Source of the DNA: Ornithinibacillus scapharcae TW25
GTDB taxonomy: Bacteria > Bacillota > Bacilli > Bacillales > Amphibacillaceae
Reading direction: 5' to 3'
Assembly: GCF_000190475.1 (NCBI RefSeq)
Contig: NZ_AEWH01000035.1
Coordinates: 1 to 63,405, forward strand
Length of the DNA: 63,405 nt
This document shows, piece by piece, positions 50,663-62,508 of this stretch (positions are counted from its first letter, which is position 1; each line of letters starts with the position of its first letter). The position numbers were made by a program, and so were the translations under genes. The notes below the pieces were generated by a model. That model made no database searches, was not told the DNA's origin, and worked only from the letters and a program-made list of their open reading frames with translations.

Positions 50663-52063
50663 CTAGCCCCTCTTCCAACGCACTCCCTGAGGTGTATCCT
50701 CTAAGATTATATTTTTCTCTTTCAATAAGTCACGAATTTCATCTGCTCTAGCGAAATTCCTTGTTTTTCGAGCTTCATTTCGTTCTTCGATTAATGTCTC
50801 AATTTCCTCGTCTAATAGTGACACGTTTCCTTCTAACTTTATCCCTAATATTTCCAAGAAGGATTTTAATAAATTCTGAAAAGCTTCAATCACTTCAGGT
50901 GAAGTATGTTTTTCATTCAAATATACATTTGCTTCTTTCGTTAAATCGAATAGCACAGAAATAGCATTAGCGGTATTAAAATCGTCATCCATTTCGGTTT
51001 CGAATTTCTTCCGGAGCGCAGAGATCTTTTCTAGCCACTCGGTTGTATTGTCATCTAGATTTGTACTTGAAGACTTTCGATGTCCTAGGTTTTGGTATGC
51101 CGTTTTAATACGTTCCAGGCTGTTCTTCGCAGACTCTAATAGTTCCTCTGAGAAGTTTATAGGGTGACGGTACTGAACGCTTAGCATAAAGAACCGAATG
51201 ACATCCGGGTCGTGTTTTTCAAGTAAATCTCTCGTTAGCACAAAGTTCCCTAATGACTTTGACATTTTCTCATTATTAATATTAATATACCCATTATGCA
51301 TCCAATAGTTAGCAAAGGTTTTTCCGTTATTTGCTTCTGATTGAGCGATTTCATTTTCATGATGTGGAAAAGTTAAGTCTTGCCCACCAGCATGAATATC
51401 TATTGTATCACCTAGATATTTTTTCGCCATGGCTGAGCATTCAATATGCCAACCTGGTCGTCCCAAACCCCAAGGAGAATCCCAAGAAATTTCTCCTTCC
51501 TTAGCGGCTTTCCACAACGCAAAATCTAGTGGATCATCTTTCTTTTCTCCGACTTGAATTCTCGCACCAGACCTTAGTTCATCTATAGATTGATGGGATA
51601 GCTTTCCATACTCTTCAAACGCTCTCGGTTTAAAATACACATCGCCTTCCGCTTCATAAGCATAACCCTTCTCAACTAGATTACTAATGAACACAATGAT
51701 ATCCTGCATCGTATCGGTTACTCTTGGGTTATAGGTAGCCTTTTTTACTCCCAATTTCTCTACATCTTCTAAATAGGCATCAATATAACGATTAGAGACA
51801 GCGAAAACATCTTCACCCAATTCATTTGCTCTCTTAATAATTTTATCGTCTACATCTGTGAAATTTAGTACATAGTCTACGTGATAACCCTTATACTCTA
51901 AGTATCTTCTGACTGTATCAAAGACAATGGCAGGACGAGCATTACCGATGTGTATATAGTTGTAAACAGTAGGTCCGCAGACGTACATACGAACCTTTCC
52001 ATCCTCTATTGGTTTAAATTCCTGTTTATCACGGGTTAACGTATTATAAATCGTAATGGACAT
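50663..52063 (-). CDS. cysS: Cysteinyl-tRNA synthetase
   Basis: Charges tRNA-Cys. 466 residues, with the zinc ligand Cys29 in [15 protein letters not shown], the HIGH-type HIGN motif (38-41), WHIECSAM and [20 protein letters not shown] (zinc His/Glu), and KMSKS in [12 protein letters not shown]. Three bases after cysE. Under the cysteine T-box upstream of cysE. Confidence 0.98.
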   Translation of the reverse strand: MSITIYNTLTRDKQEFKPIEDGKVRMYVCGPTVYNYIHIGNARPAIVFDTVRRYLEYKGYHVDYVLNFTDVDDKIIKRANELGEDVFAVSNRYIDAYLEDVEKLGVKKATYNPRVTDTMQDIIVFISNLVEKGYAYEAEGDVYFKPRAFEEYGKLSHQSIDELRSGARIQVGEKKDDPLDFALWKAAKEGEISWDSPWGLGRPGWHIECSAMAKKYLGDTIDIHAGGQDLTFPHHENEIAQSEANNGKTFANYWMHNGYININNEKMSKSLGNFVLTRDLLEKHDPDVIRFFMLSVQYRHPINFSEELLESAKNSLERIKTAYQNLGHRKSSSTNLDDNTTEWLEKISALRKKFETEMDDDFNTANAISVLFDLTKEANVYLNEKHTSPEVIEAFQNLLKSFLEILGIKLEGNVSLLDEEIETLIEERNEARKTRNFARADEIRDLLKEKNIILEDTPQGVRWKRG

Positions 52064-52066
52064 ATC

Positions 52067-52714
52067 CTATTTCCCTTCCTTCAATGTTTTTATTTCTGCT
52101 TCTAACTTTTCAATTTCTGATTGCAGTTCTTTACATCGTTCCTCAACTGGGTCAGGTAATATATGATGATTTAAATCCTTTTGTACTTTTTTACCGTTTT
52201 GAACAACTACTTTTCCAGGAATACCTACAACGGTTGAATGATCTGGTACATCCTTTAAAACTACGGAACCCGCCCCAATCTTAGCATTCTCTCCAATTGT
52301 GATGGACCCTAGTACTTTTGCACCTGATGCAATTAAGGCATTATTTTTAACCGTTGGATGACGTTTACCCTTTTCTTTACCAGTTCCACCTAGTGTTACC
52401 CCTTGGAAAATGATGACATCATCTCCAATATCACAGGTTTCCCCGATTACAACCCCCATGCCATGATCAATAAAAAGTCTTCTTCCAATCTTAGCTCCTG
52501 GGTGAATTTCGATACCAGTAAAAAAGCGACTTATTTGAGATATGGCACGAGCAATAAAGAAGAACTTTCGTTTATAAAACCCATGCGCTATCCGATGTGC
52601 CCATACCGCATGCAAGCCTGAGTACGTAAGAAAAACCTCGAAATAAGTCCTCGCAGCAGGATCTTGTTCAAAAACAACATCCATATCTTCCTTCATTCGC
52701 TTAAATAACCCCAT
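52067..52714 (-). CDS. cysE: Serine O-acetyltransferase
   Basis: Makes O-acetylserine, the precursor of cysteine. 215 residues with a hexapeptide-repeat (left-handed beta-helix) domain: [60 protein letters not shown], and a coiled C-terminal tail. ATG at 52714 is set by AGGGGGG about seven bases upstream. First gene after the T-box. Confidence 0.96.
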   Translation of the reverse strand: MGLFKRMKEDMDVVFEQDPAARTYFEVFLTYSGLHAVWAHRIAHGFYKRKFFFIARAISQISRFFTGIEIHPGAKIGRRLFIDHGMGVVIGETCDIGDDVIIFQGVTLGGTGKEKGKRHPTVKNNALIASGAKVLGSITIGENAKIGAGSVVLKDVPDHSTVVGIPGKVVVQNGKKVQKDLNHHILPDPVEERCKELQSEIEKLEAEIKTLKEGK

Positions 52715-52784
52715 TGATATCCCCCCTGTACTATCTTTCACCTTCTGGAAACTTCATTTTTATTTACTAATACAATTCTAACGT

Positions 52785-52825
52785 AAAAAAAGCGCCCCTG
52801 TGTATAATACACAGAGACGCTTTTT
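52785..52825 (-). terminator. T-box terminator
   Basis: Minus-strand RNA gives a 13-pair stem plus five A-U pairs (G-U pairs included) with a UUA loop and a seven-T run; it competes with the antiterminator that includes the T-box sequence at 52826-52840. Confidence 0.9.
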
Positions 52826-53030
52826 GCGCGGTTCCACTCTGTTTGAAGGCATATGGATACCTCCCAACTTTAGTCCCCTTTTAACGGTAGGTTACCGCCG
52901 TTATGTACTAACTTATTTCCATAACGGACTCCAAGGGGCACTTCATAATTAGCGACTAAAACCACTCCCAGCCTCAGATGGTTCTCTCTGTGTAATCTAC
53001 TAATTACTACTTTCCCTTTTCAACGTTCTT
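52785..53030 (-). promoter_or_regulatory. Cysteine T-box riboswitch for cysE-cysS
   Basis: The leader shows all main T-box parts on the minus strand: stem I with AAGGG/CCCTT base and TAATTAG/CTAATTA, an internal loop carrying AGTA on one side and GAAGTGC on the other, which puts the Cys codon TGC at the specifier position; GGGAGTGG distal region; the T-box AGAGTGGAACCGCGC (52840-52826); and the terminator. Uncharged tRNA-Cys should pair with the specifier and allow readthrough into cysE and cysS. The family is well known; the Cys specificity is read here and fits the genes. Confidence 0.92.
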
Positions 53031-53115
53031 TATTAATCGTAATAATACTATATTATAGTTTCGGTAAAATGTGAATTAGATAGCTCACTTATTTTTAGGA
53101 GAAAGATTTTTCATT

Positions 53116-54585
53116 CTAGGCACCTAATGATTTGAGTAACTTATCCAAGCGTTCCACAATTACTTCCTTACCTAATAACTCAATTGCAAGTGGTAATTCA
53201 GGGCCATGTGTTTGTCCGGTAGTTGCGACACGTATTGGCATAAATAGTTTTTTACCACGGTGACCTGTTTCCTTTTGTGTAGCTTTTATTTGGTCCTTGA
53301 TTGTATCTTTATCAAATACATCTAATTGGATTAGTTTATCCGTAAACACTTGTAATACTTCTGGTACTTGTTCCTCTTCTAAAACAGCTTTTGCTTCTTC
53401 ATCATAGTCGACTGATTTATTAAAGAACATATCTGTTAGTTCCACAATCTCTTTACCATAACGTAATTGTTCACGGTATAACTCAATTACCCTTTCTGCC
53501 CACTTTCTCGTTTCCTCATCCATTGATTCTGGTAGTCTTCCCGCTTCAATTAGGTGTGGCATAGCAAGCTCAATCACTTTTTCTAATTCAGATGACTTAA
53601 TATATTCATTGTTCATCCACTTTAATTTTTGAACATCAAAGATTGCAGGTGAAGTAGATAGTCTTTCCGGATCAAAGATCTCAATTAGCTGTTGTTGTGT
53701 AAAGATTTCTTCTTCGCCAACCGGGGACCAACCTAGCAATGTAATGAAGTTGAATAACGCTTCTGGTAAATAGCCAAGGTTTTTGTATTGTTCGATAAAT
53801 TGAATAATATGTGAGTCACGTTTACTTAACTTTTTACGATCCTCATTTAGAATTAACGTCATATGGCCAAATGTAGGTGCTTCCCACCCAAACGCTTGAT
53901 AAATCATCAGCTGTTTCGGAGTGTTGGAAATATGCTCTTCACCACGTAAAACATGCGTTATATTCATGAGATGATCATCGATTGCCACAGCAAAGTTATA
54001 AGTAGGCACACCATTCTGCTTCACCATGACCCAGTCACCAAAATCATTTGATTCAAATTTAATCGTGCCACGCACAATATCATCGAAGTTATATGTCACA
54101 TTATCAGGTACTCGAAAACGAATACTTGCTTTACGACCTTCCGCTTCATAAGCAGCAATTTGCTCTGGCGTTAAATTACGGTGCTTTCCAGAATACTTAG
54201 GTGGTTGTCCATTTGCTACTTGCTCTTCTCTTTCTTGTTCTAGTTCCTCTTCTGTCATGAAACATTTATAAGCTAAACCTTTTTCTAAAAGTTCATTTAC
54301 ATACTGGTTGTAAATATCTAATCGTTCCATTTGACGATAAGGCCCAAAGTCACCACCGACATCGGCTCCTTCATCCCAATCAACACCTAGCCATTTTAGG
54401 AACTTAAGCTGACTTTCCTCTCCACCTTCAACATTACGCTTTTCGTCAGTATCTTCAATACGGATAATAAACTTCCCATCAAAATGCTTCGCATATAAAT
54501 AATTAAATAAAGCAGTACGTGCGTTACCGATATGTAAATGACCCGTTGGGCTTGGCGCATAACGTACTCGAACTTCTTTTGTCAT
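53116..54585 (-). CDS. gltX: Glutamyl-tRNA synthetase
   Basis: Charges tRNA-Glu (and in most Firmicutes also tRNA-Gln, corrected by GatCAB). 489 residues with the HIGH-type motif in [20 protein letters not shown] and KMSKS-type [10 protein letters not shown], and a C-terminal helical anticodon-binding domain. GGAAG-type ribosome binding site. ispD and ispF, normally directly upstream, are absent. Confidence 0.98.
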   Translation of the reverse strand: MTKEVRVRYAPSPTGHLHIGNARTALFNYLYAKHFDGKFIIRIEDTDEKRNVEGGEESQLKFLKWLGVDWDEGADVGGDFGPYRQMERLDIYNQYVNELLEKGLAYKCFMTEEELEQEREEQVANGQPPKYSGKHRNLTPEQIAAYEAEGRKASIRFRVPDNVTYNFDDIVRGTIKFESNDFGDWVMVKQNGVPTYNFAVAIDDHLMNITHVLRGEEHISNTPKQLMIYQAFGWEAPTFGHMTLILNEDRKKLSKRDSHIIQFIEQYKNLGYLPEALFNFITLLGWSPVGEEEIFTQQQLIEIFDPERLSTSPAIFDVQKLKWMNNEYIKSSELEKVIELAMPHLIEAGRLPESMDEETRKWAERVIELYREQLRYGKEIVELTDMFFNKSVDYDEEAKAVLEEEQVPEVLQVFTDKLIQLDVFDKDTIKDQIKATQKETGHRGKKLFMPIRVATTGQTHGPELPLAIELLGKEVIVERLDKLLKSLGA

Positions 54586-54706
54586 GTTTACTCGCTTCCT
54601 TCTTTTCTAGATTATGTACTATAAAAGGCATGGCATAACTAGTTTTTTTATTTATGTGCCAGTATAATACGAGATTTATTCTATATAATTCCTATTATAT
54701 TATAAC

Positions 54707-54740
54707 AAAAAGTGATAACACTAGCTGTTATCACTTTTTA
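54707..54740 (-). terminator. Terminator after yacL
   Basis: AAAAAGTGATAACA (54707-54720) pairs perfectly with TGTTATCACTTTTT (54726-54739), 5-base loop, A/T runs on both sides. It cuts yacL off from gltX, which must then have its own promoter in 54586-54706; only weak candidate -10 boxes were seen there. Confidence 0.88.
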
Positions 54741-54774
54741 TTTAATGTCAATCTCAATATAAGTTATACCTTTT

Positions 54775-55869
54775 TTACAGTGCTTTTTCAAGTAATTTTG
54801 GCTTTGCAAATATCATACGCCCAGCAGAAGTCTGTAGAACACTAGTTATAAGTACTTCTATCGTTTTACCAATATAATTTCTACCTTCTTCTACCACAAT
54901 CATAGTTCCGTCGTCCAGATATGCAATTCCTTGGTTCTGTTCTTTGCCATCCTTAATCACTTGAACCATTAATTCTTCACCAGGCAAGACAACTGGTTTT
55001 ACTGCATTAGCTAGGTCATTTATGTTTAATACATGCACACCTTGTAAATCACATACCTTATTTAGGTTAAAATCATTCGTTACAACAATACCACCGATCA
55101 CTTTAGCAAGCTTAATTAATTTACTATCTACTTCTTGTATCTCCTCGAAATCACCTTCATAGATTTCAACTCTAATCGGTAGTTCCTTTTGAATTCGATT
55201 CAACACATCCAGACCGCGTCTGCCTCGATTACGTTTTAGAACATCCGAAGAATCAGCTATATGCTGTAGTTCACCTAGGACAAACTGAGGAATGATAATA
55301 GTTCCCTCAATAAAGCTAGTTTGACAAATATCAGCGATACGACCATCAATAATTACACTAGTATCTAGTATCTTTGGTCTTGGCAATACTGCATCTACAT
55401 TATCTCCTTCAGTTGGTCCACGCTTTTTATCTTTGCGATTAATGCTTAGCAAATTTATCAACTCATCGCGTCTTCTAAAACCAACTTGAAACCCAAAGTA
55501 ACCTAGTAAAATGGTTACAAACAACGGGATAACCTTGGAAACGAACTCGATCGGGGTATCTTGGATAGGTAGATTAATAAGAAATGCTGTTACAAGACCG
55601 ATAATTAATCCAAGACTACCAAAGAGCAAATCACCAATCGGTATCTTTACTAACCCTTCCTCAATCCATCGCAAGAAATCCACAATATAATTAGCAACCC
55701 AATAGGAAATAATAAAGAGTATAATTGCACCTAATGCCGCTCCTAAATATGGTGATTCCGCCCATGCTAAATCAGTAAAATCTAATAGCCTAATAATATA
55801 TGGTATATATAAATACCCAATGGTAGCTCCTGAAATAATAAAGAATAAATGTACAATCTTTTTCAGCAC
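54775..55869 (-). CDS. PIN/TRAM domain membrane protein YacL
   Basis: A 364-residue protein with about four N-terminal membrane segments (1-130), a PIN-like nuclease domain (KILDTSVIIDGRIADICQTS, then GIVVTNDFNLNKVCDL) and a C-terminal TRAM RNA-binding domain (VLPGEELMVQVIKDGKEQNQ). Its biochemical role is not established. GTG at 55869 is the likely start (GGAGG eight bases upstream), giving MLKKIV. A consensus promoter precedes it. Confidence 0.9.
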   Translation of the reverse strand: MLKKIVHLFFIISGATIGYLYIPYIIRLLDFTDLAWAESPYLGAALGAIILFIISYWVANYIVDFLRWIEEGLVKIPIGDLLFGSLGLIIGLVTAFLINLPIQDTPIEFVSKVIPLFVTILLGYFGFQVGFRRRDELINLLSINRKDKKRGPTEGDNVDAVLPRPKILDTSVIIDGRIADICQTSFIEGTIIIPQFVLGELQHIADSSDVLKRNRGRRGLDVLNRIQKELPIRVEIYEGDFEEIQEVDSKLIKLAKVIGGIVVTNDFNLNKVCDLQGVHVLNINDLANAVKPVVLPGEELMVQVIKDGKEQNQGIAYLDDGTMIVVEEGRNYIGKTIEVLITSVLQTSAGRMIFAKPKLLEKAL

Positions 55870-55993
55870 CACTGTCACCTCCTAGCCATTATTATTGCCT
55901 ATAAACCATAAAAATAACCATTATTTTGAAATTAGAATCGTACTTCACCATCATATCACAGGTTACTGCAATATTCAAATTGGCAAACTATAA

Positions 55994-56022
55994 ATCTTAT
56001 CACATTGTATTTTAATAGTCAA
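55994..56022 (-). promoter_or_regulatory. yacL promoter
   Basis: Minus strand TTGACT (56022-56017), 17-base spacer, TAAGAT (55999-55994), in the 189-base gap where disA would normally lie. Confidence 0.75.
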
Positions 56023-56058
56023 CAAATATTCGACAAATTTCTAGTTTATTTTTAATAA

Positions 56059-57435
56059 CTACTCGCGAACCAAGCCGATATTTAGAGCTTCCTGAACGGA
56101 TTGGATACCGATTACTTCAATTCCTTTGGGAATAGTCCATCCATCTAAATTATTTTTAGGACAAATAACTCGCTTAAAACCTAATTTTGCCGCTTCCTGA
56201 ACTCGTTGTTCAATTCTAGAAACGCGTCTGATTTCCCCCGTTAAACCAACCTCCCCAATAAAAATATCATCAGGTCTTGTTGGAATATCTCGAAAACTAG
56301 AAGCAATACTAATGGTAACCGCAAGGTCAATAGCAGGCTCGTCTAATTTCACACCACCTGCAACCTTAAGATACGCATCTTGATTTTGCAGCATCATCCC
56401 AACTCGTTTTTCTAAAACCGCCATTAATAGAGGAACACGATTATTATCTAACCCATTTGCCATTCTTCTTGGGTTACCAAAGGAACTAGGTGAAATAAGG
56501 GCTTGGATCTCAACTAAAACAGGCCTTGTCCCCTCCATGGATGCAACAACAGTTGATCCTGCCGCTCCTTTAGAACGTTCTTCTAAGAATATTTCCGAAG
56601 GGTTCTTGACTTCTCTTAATCCTTCCTCCTTCATTTCAAATATTCCCATTTCGTTCGTGCTACCAAAACGATTCTTTACGCCCCGTAAGATTCGATATGT
56701 GTGATGACGTTCTCCTTCGAAATATAATACCGTATCTACCATGTGTTCCAATAACCTTGGTCCTGCAATTGCTCCCTCTTTTGTAACATGTCCAACAATA
56801 AAAACTGGGATATTACTTGTCTTCGCTATACGCATTAATTCACTAGTACATTCACGGACCTGTGATACACTTCCAGGAGCACTCGATACCTCTTCACGAT
56901 AAATCGTCTGTATCGAGTCAATTACAACAAGTGCTGGTTTTAGATCCTCTATATGATTGGCAATATCCTGTAAATTGGTTTCTGATAATACATACAGCAA
57001 ATCGGAATTAACTCCTAAGCGTTCCGCTCGAAGCTTCGTTTGTCTAGTAGATTCCTCACCAGATATATAAAGAACTGGTAATTCTTGATCTGCAAGTTGA
57101 GAGGAAACTTGTAATAGTAATGTTGATTTCCCGATTCCCGGGTCTCCACCAATTAAAACTAATGAACCTGGTACTACTCCTCCTCCAAGTACACGATTTA
57201 ACTCATTTAACTTGGTAGCAATTCTTGGTTCATCCTGTGATTCTATTGACGTAATTCTTTCTGGTTTACTACCTGCTTGGCTAATGCCACTAAATGTGTG
57301 TCTGCTTTGTTTTCCGGTAATAGCCGTTTCTTCCACTAATGTATTCCAATTATTACAACCAGGGCACTTCCCTAGCCATTTTGCAGATTCATAACCGCAT
57401 TCCTGGCAGACAAATTTCGTCTTTCTTTTGGCCAA
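56059..57435 (-). CDS. radA: DNA repair protein RadA
   Basis: RadA (Sms), a RecA-like helicase for recombination intermediates. 458 residues with an N-terminal zinc finger (C10, C13, C24, C27), Walker [11 protein letters not shown] (96-105), the RadA-specific KNRFG motif ([15 protein letters not shown]), and a C-terminal Lon-protease-like domain lacking the catalytic Ser-Lys. Follows clpC as in other bacilli; disA is missing downstream. Confidence 0.97.
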   Translation of the reverse strand: MAKRKTKFVCQECGYESAKWLGKCPGCNNWNTLVEETAITGKQSRHTFSGISQAGSKPERITSIESQDEPRIATKLNELNRVLGGGVVPGSLVLIGGDPGIGKSTLLLQVSSQLADQELPVLYISGEESTRQTKLRAERLGVNSDLLYVLSETNLQDIANHIEDLKPALVVIDSIQTIYREEVSSAPGSVSQVRECTSELMRIAKTSNIPVFIVGHVTKEGAIAGPRLLEHMVDTVLYFEGERHHTYRILRGVKNRFGSTNEMGIFEMKEEGLREVKNPSEIFLEERSKGAAGSTVVASMEGTRPVLVEIQALISPSSFGNPRRMANGLDNNRVPLLMAVLEKRVGMMLQNQDAYLKVAGGVKLDEPAIDLAVTISIASSFRDIPTRPDDIFIGEVGLTGEIRRVSRIEQRVQEAAKLGFKRVICPKNNLDGWTIPKGIEVIGIQSVQEALNIGLVRE

Positions 57436-57647
57436 ATTATCTCAGTCCTTTCGGATATCTCTATTATATACGTTAAAAACCTCTCTATGGTTACAGTAAT
57501 CTATCATTTTGATTTATTTTTCCTTAAGTCTGCCACATAATCTACAAACTAAATCTATATTTTGCATCCTACCATATTTTCTGGCTGAAGAAAAAAACTA
57601 GAAGGGAAATTCCTTCTAGTTTTGATAAGGAGAATAATTTCATTTAC

Positions 57648-60074
57648 TTAAGATAGAATGATGAATTCCCCTTTATTATTCAGGCCAATTTTAACTTTTT
57701 GACCAAATGAGATTTTACCCTTCAACAATTCCTCTGACATTAAGTCCTCAATATTTTTTTGAATCGATCGACGTAACGGTCTAGCCCCATACTCTGGATC
57801 AAATCCTTCGTTGGCTATCTTTTCAACCGCTTTATCTGTAAGGCTAAAGTCAATATCTTGCTCTGCTAGACGCTTTTGAACATCTTTTATCATTAAGGTT
57901 ACAATGGATTTCATATGCTTTTTCTCTAATGAATGGAAAACAATGGTTTCGTCAATTCTGTTTAAGAATTCAGGACGAAATGCCTTCTTCAATTCATCAA
58001 TAACCTTAGATTTCATATCTTTGTAGTCTTTTCCTTCTTCCTCTAAATTAAAACCAACATACTTGTTTCGTTTTAATTCACTAGCCCCAACGTTAGAAGT
58101 CATGATGAGTACGGTGTTACGGAAATCAACAACACGCCCCTTAGAATCGGTTAAGCGTCCATCCTCTAATACTTGTAGCAAGATATTAAACACTTCGGGA
58201 TGTGCCTTCTCAATCTCATCTAAGAGAACAACAGAGTAAGGCTTTCTACGTACCTTTTCTGTTAACTGCCCACCTTCTTCGTATCCAACATATCCTGGAG
58301 GCGAACCAACTAGTCTAGAGGTCGAGTGTTTCTCCATGTATTCCGACATATCAATTCGAATCATGGCATCTTCGTCGGCAAACATCGCTTCAGCAAGTGC
58401 TCGTGCTAGCTCTGTTTTACCGACACCTGTTGGGCCTAAGAAGATAAATGAACCGATTGGTCGTTTTGGATCCTTCAAGCCAGCACGTGCTCTTCTAATC
58501 GCCTTAGAAATAGCTTTAACTGCTTCCTCTTGACCAATAACACGATCATGTAATACTTCTTCCAAGTTGAGAAGACGATTAGTTTCATCTTTTGTTAATT
58601 TAGAAACCGGCACACCAGTCCAGATGGATACAATGCTTGCAATATCCTCTACAGTAACTTGTGAGTCTTCTTGACCTTGTTTCTCTTTCCATTGGTTCTT
58701 TGTTGTCTCTAATTCTTCGCGAAGACGTTGTTCGGAATCACGTAATGATGCTGCTTTTTCAAATTCTTGGCTTTGAACTGCTGCATCCTTCTCTTTACGT
58801 ACTTCCTCAAGCTTTTGTTCCAAGTCTTTTAAATTAGGTGGAACCGTGTAGGAACGTAATCTTACTTTGGAACCCGCTTCATCGATTAAATCAATTGCCT
58901 TATCCGGTAGAAAACGATCTGTAATATAGCGGTCTGATAATTTTGCTGCCGCATCGATTGCTTCATCAGTTATGGTTACTCGATGATGCGCTTCATAACG
59001 ATCGCGTAAGCCTTTCAATATTTGAATGGTTTCTTCTAATGTTGGCTCATCCACTTGAATTGGTTGGAATCGTCTTTCTAAAGCCGCATCCTTTTCAATA
59101 TATTTTCGATATTCTTCTAGCGTTGTTGCACCGATACATTGTAATTCTCCACGTGCTAAAGATGGTTTAAGAATATTTGAAGCATCAATCGCGCCTTCCG
59201 CACCACCTGCACCTATTAATGTGTGTAATTCATCAATAAATAAGATGATATTTCCAGCCTGGCGTATTTCCTCCATAACCTTCTTAAGACGGTCCTCAAA
59301 TTCACCACGATACTTTGTTCCAGCAACAACCGTACCCATATCTAATGTCATTACTCGTTTATCTCGGAGTGTTTCTGGTACCTCATTATTAATAATTTGT
59401 TGGGCTAATCCTTCTGCAACTGCTGTTTTCCCAACCCCTGGCTCACCGATTAGTACAGGATTGTTTTTGGTGCGACGGCTAAGTACTTGGATAACTCGTT
59501 CAATTTCTTTACTTCTTCCAATAACCGGATCAATATTTCCTTCCTTAGCACTTGCGGTTAAATCACGAGCAAGAGAGTCTAGGGTAGGTGTATTAGCGTT
59601 AGATGCTTGCCCACGTCCTTGTCTTGCTGCCTGGGATTCATTGCTCCCTAATAACTGAAGTACCTGTTGTCTAGCCTTATTTAAACTTACACCAAGATTA
59701 TTTAAAACTCTTGCTGCTACTCCTTCACCTTCTCTGATTAGGCCAAGTAAAATATGCTCCGTACCAACATAAGAATGTCCTAATTTACGTGCTTCATCTT
59801 GAGAAAGCTCCACTACTTTCTTAGCCCTAGGAGTATAATGGATAGTCTGCATCGGTTGTTTTCCCGTTCCAATCAGCTTTTCTACTTCTTCTTGGATTTT
59901 AGAGACTTCTAAACCTAATGATTCCAAAGCCTTTGCAGCAATTCCTTCCCCTTCTCGCACTAATCCAAGTAAAATATGTTCCGTACCTATATTGTTATGT
60001 CCTAGACGTACGGCTTCTTCTTGTGATAATGCCAAGACTTTCTGTGCTCTTTCAGTAAAACGACCAAACATCAT
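57648..60074 (-). CDS. clpC: ATP-dependent Clp protease ATP-binding subunit ClpC
   Basis: Hsp100 unfoldase that feeds ClpP, working with adaptors such as McsB and MecA. 808 residues: two N-terminal Clp repeats ([20 protein letters not shown]), AAA1 with [14 protein letters not shown], the middle domain with UVR-like [23 protein letters not shown]2 with [14 protein letters not shown], and the ClpP-contact loop region KNKYVGF. ATG 60074 has GGAGG nine bases upstream. Last gene of the CtsR operon. Confidence 0.98.
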   Translation of the reverse strand: MMFGRFTERAQKVLALSQEEAVRLGHNNIGTEHILLGLVREGEGIAAKALESLGLEVSKIQEEVEKLIGTGKQPMQTIHYTPRAKKVVELSQDEARKLGHSYVGTEHILLGLIREGEGVAARVLNNLGVSLNKARQQVLQLLGSNESQAARQGRGQASNANTPTLDSLARDLTASAKEGNIDPVIGRSKEIERVIQVLSRRTKNNPVLIGEPGVGKTAVAEGLAQQIINNEVPETLRDKRVMTLDMGTVVAGTKYRGEFEDRLKKVMEEIRQAGNIILFIDELHTLIGAGGAEGAIDASNILKPSLARGELQCIGATTLEEYRKYIEKDAALERRFQPIQVDEPTLEETIQILKGLRDRYEAHHRVTITDEAIDAAAKLSDRYITDRFLPDKAIDLIDEAGSKVRLRSYTVPPNLKDLEQKLEEVRKEKDAAVQSQEFEKAASLRDSEQRLREELETTKNQWKEKQGQEDSQVTVEDIASIVSIWTGVPVSKLTKDETNRLLNLEEVLHDRVIGQEEAVKAISKAIRRARAGLKDPKRPIGSFIFLGPTGVGKTELARALAEAMFADEDAMIRIDMSEYMEKHSTSRLVGSPPGYVGYEEGGQLTEKVRRKPYSVVLLDEIEKAHPEVFNILLQVLEDGRLTDSKGRVVDFRNTVLIMTSNVGASELKRNKYVGFNLEEEGKDYKDMKSKVIDELKKAFRPEFLNRIDETIVFHSLEKKHMKSIVTLMIKDVQKRLAEQDIDFSLTDKAVEKIANEGFDPEYGARPLRRSIQKNIEDLMSEELLKGKISFGQKVKIGLNNKGEFIILS

Positions 60075-60090
60075 ATGAGATTTCCTCCTA

Positions 60091-61155
60091 CTATTCCTCA
60101 AATTGTAATCGTTCACGAATTAAAGACGCTCTAAGTATATCTCTCTCTGAAGCTGTTAACGTCTTTTTCGCATAATGCTGTAAAAACCCTGGCTGTGTTA
60201 AAACCATCAGTTCATTAAGTATATTACGGGATACATTTTTAATGATTCCTAAATCAATACCCAATCGTACATTCGATAAACATCTAGCAGCTTCTTTGGA
60301 TTCAATAATCCTACTGTATTCTAAAACACCATATGAACGATAGATCTGATTCTCTAATTCAATACCAGATTGTTCTAATATACGAGTTCTGGCTTTTCTT
60401 TCATGTTCAATTAATTGATGTACAACACTCTCTAAGTCTTCAATAATATGCTCCTCGGTCTTACCTAGGGTGATTTGATTAGAGATTTGAAAAATATTCC
60501 CTAATGCTTCACTCCCCTCACCATAAATACCTCTTACTACTAAGCCTAACTGGTTAATAGCTGGCATCATCCGATTAATCTGTTTTGTCATGGCAAGAGC
60601 AGGCAAATGCATCATAACTGAAGCACGCATACCAGTACCAACATTTGTTGGACAGCTAGTTAAAAAGCCTCTTTTTTCATCAAAGGCATAATTTACTTTC
60701 TCCTCTATCCAATCATCAAAGTCCAATGCCTTATTTAACGCTTTTGTTAGCTGTAAACCTGGAAAATATAGTTGAATTCGAATATGGTCTTCTTCGTTAA
60801 TCATCACAGATACTTGTTCATTCTCTGAAATTAATGCAGCCGCTGCTCCTTCTCTTTTAGCAAGTAAAGGGCTAATAAGATGCTTTTCAACCAGTACACT
60901 TTTCTCTATAGCGGTTAAATCACGAATCGAAACAAACTCGAAGTTTTTATATTCTGCAAACGATGTATGTTCATATTCCTGCATAAAGAATTCACGAATT
61001 TTTTCTAAGTCCTTTTGATCAGCTATGATTGGAAAAGGCATATCCGCAAAGTTTCTAGCTAAACGAATACGACTACTTAGAACAATATCATGATCTGGAC
61101 TTTGTTCACGCATCCAAGGGCTAATTGCCTCTTTCATGAAATTCTGAAGTGTCAT
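60091..61155 (-). CDS. mcsB: Protein arginine kinase McsB
   Basis: Arginine kinase that marks proteins, including CtsR, for ClpCP degradation. 354 residues of the phosphagen-kinase fold: [18 protein letters not shown] (ATP/arginine site), [20 protein letters not shown] with the catalytic Cys, and [20 protein letters not shown]. Overlaps mcsA by four bases and is followed 16 bases later by clpC. Confidence 0.97.
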   Translation of the reverse strand: MTLQNFMKEAISPWMREQSPDHDIVLSSRIRLARNFADMPFPIIADQKDLEKIREFFMQEYEHTSFAEYKNFEFVSIRDLTAIEKSVLVEKHLISPLLAKREGAAAALISENEQVSVMINEEDHIRIQLYFPGLQLTKALNKALDFDDWIEEKVNYAFDEKRGFLTSCPTNVGTGMRASVMMHLPALAMTKQINRMMPAINQLGLVVRGIYGEGSEALGNIFQISNQITLGKTEEHIIEDLESVVHQLIEHERKARTRILEQSGIELENQIYRSYGVLEYSRIIESKEAARCLSNVRLGIDLGIIKNVSRNILNELMVLTQPGFLQHYAKKTLTASERDILRASLIRERLQFEE

Positions 61156-61697
61156 TTACTATCACCCGTTTCCTTACGATTAATCTCAGCTTCAAGCTCC
61201 TTGATTTTATCCCTAATAATTGCAGCCTGTTCAAACTCTTCATTCATAATTAATTCCTGTAATTCTGCTTTATAGGATTTAAGTTGCTTTTTCAGGTGTA
61301 AGTTTCCACCTTTTCGTTTAGGAATTTTTCCACGATGCTCTGTATTTCCACTATGAACTCGGCGAAAGATTGGGTTAAGATTTGCAGAAAAGGTATGGTA
61401 ACATTCACCACAACCAAATTTACCTATCTGTTTGAATTGTGTATAGGACATGCCACATTTTGGACATTGAAGTTCTTTTTCTTTTTTTAAGTGTGATCCT
61501 GGTGAACCTACCTGTCCAGATTCAAAATTAAATAACCCTGTTAATAGGTTATGGAGAGAATATCCTTCCTCAGGATAAGTTATATAACCTTTTTCTTTGG
61601 CACATACATCACATATTTGTATCTCCGTTTTATGGCCATTAATTAGCTGTGTATAATGAAGGGTGGCTGGCCTTTGATGACACTCTTGACACTCCAT
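61152..61697 (-). CDS. mcsA: McsA, activator of the McsB arginine kinase
   Basis: Zinc protein that activates McsB and is a redox/metal-sensing part of the CtsR system. 181 residues with four CxxC pairs (CQEC, CDVC, CPKC, CGEC) and a C-terminal UVR motif ([20 protein letters not shown]). Coupled to mcsB by ATGA overlap. Confidence 0.95.
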   Translation of the reverse strand: MECQECHQRPATLHYTQLINGHKTEIQICDVCAKEKGYITYPEEGYSLHNLLTGLFNFESGQVGSPGSHLKKEKELQCPKCGMSYTQFKQIGKFGCGECYHTFSANLNPIFRRVHSGNTEHRGKIPKRKGGNLHLKKQLKSYKAELQELIMNEEFEQAAIIRDKIKELEAEINRKETGDSK

Positions 61698-61737
61698 TGT
61701 CTTTCCCCCTTATAAAGGTATTAAAACTAATCTATTA

Positions 61738-62199
61738 TCATAGGTATTTCAATGTTGTAAGCATGGATGTTAAGATACGAGCTCTAATTTCATCCCTTAA
61801 CGGAAGCTTAAATGCTAATGTATCTCTACCAATACCATTAGCCATTATTTTTGCTTCTCTCTCTGTGATGATATTTTCATCCATTAACCTTTCAAGGACA
61901 TCATAAGCAGCTTGTTGCGTAACGGTAGGATTAATTAACCGGATAATTTCATCGATTAGTTCAGACTTATCACGGTGCTTAATTCTTATAATACGGATAT
62001 ATCCACCACCACCACGCTTACTTTCTACAATGTATCCTTTCTCGACTGTAAAACGAGTATTAATAACATAGTTAATTTGAGAAGGCACACATTGGAAACG
62101 ATCGGCTATCTCACTACGCTTTATCTCAATAGCGTTCTGCCCCTTTGATTGCAGGACACTCTTTAAATATTGTTCAATAATATCTGAGATATTGCTCAA
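61738..62199 (-). CDS. ctsR: Transcriptional repressor CtsR
   Basis: Class III heat-shock repressor that senses temperature by a glycine-rich loop. 153 residues with the winged helix (IADRFQCVPSQINYVINTRF), the thermosensor KRGGGGYIRIIRI, and a C-terminal helical domain. Start TTG at 62199 with AGGAGGG seven bases upstream. Represses its own operon through the adjacent operator. Confidence 0.97.
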   Translation of the reverse strand: MSNISDIIEQYLKSVLQSKGQNAIEIKRSEIADRFQCVPSQINYVINTRFTVEKGYIVESKRGGGGYIRIIRIKHRDKSELIDEIIRLINPTVTQQAAYDVLERLMDENIITEREAKIMANGIGRDTLAFKLPLRDEIRARILTSMLTTLKYL

Positions 62200-62242
62200 T
62201 TGATTCCCTCCTAATTCAAGAGTAATCTCATTCGTTACTGAC

Positions 62243-62259
62243 TTTGACTATCTTTGACT
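62243..62259 (-). promoter_or_regulatory. CtsR operator
   Basis: Minus strand AGTCAAA GAT AGTCAAA, a complete CtsR heptad direct repeat (consensus RGTCAAA-NAN-RGTCAAA). It lies just downstream of the promoter -10, where CtsR would block transcription. Confidence 0.95.
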
Positions 62260-62267
62260 TTATTTTT

Positions 62268-62295
62268 ATTATACTTCAATTTTTTTGAGATGCAA
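62268..62295 (-). promoter_or_regulatory. ctsR operon promoter
   Basis: Minus strand TTGCAT (62295-62290), 16-base spacer, TATAAT (62273-62268). The remaining gap to the mgtC-like terminator (62296-62450) shows no gene. Confidence 0.85.
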
Positions 62296-62452
62296 CTATT
62301 CTTCTCTTTCTATTTTAGACAAATTATTGTTAATAAAAACGTCATTAGTCATGTGATTTATCTATTTAGTGAAATAATACTAGAAAGCCACAACCTTTTA
62401 AACATTACCTAATTTACCGTGGGCATAACGTCCTTGCTAAAAAATGATATAA

Positions 62453-62493
62453 AAAGAACCGTACATCATTTTTGTTCATGTTGTACAGTTCTT
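62453..62493 (-). terminator. Terminator after the MgtC-like gene
   Basis: A 13-pair stem on the minus strand (AAAGAACTGTACA with TGTACGGTTCTTT, one U-G), followed by a T run. Confidence 0.85.
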
Positions 62494-62508
62494 TCTACGT
62501 AGTTTTCA

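Noticed and set aside
59221-59658. 145-codon open frame on the plus strand inside clpC
   Set aside because: Antisense shadow of the highly conserved ClpC AAA1 domain; no ribosome binding site and no recognisable product.
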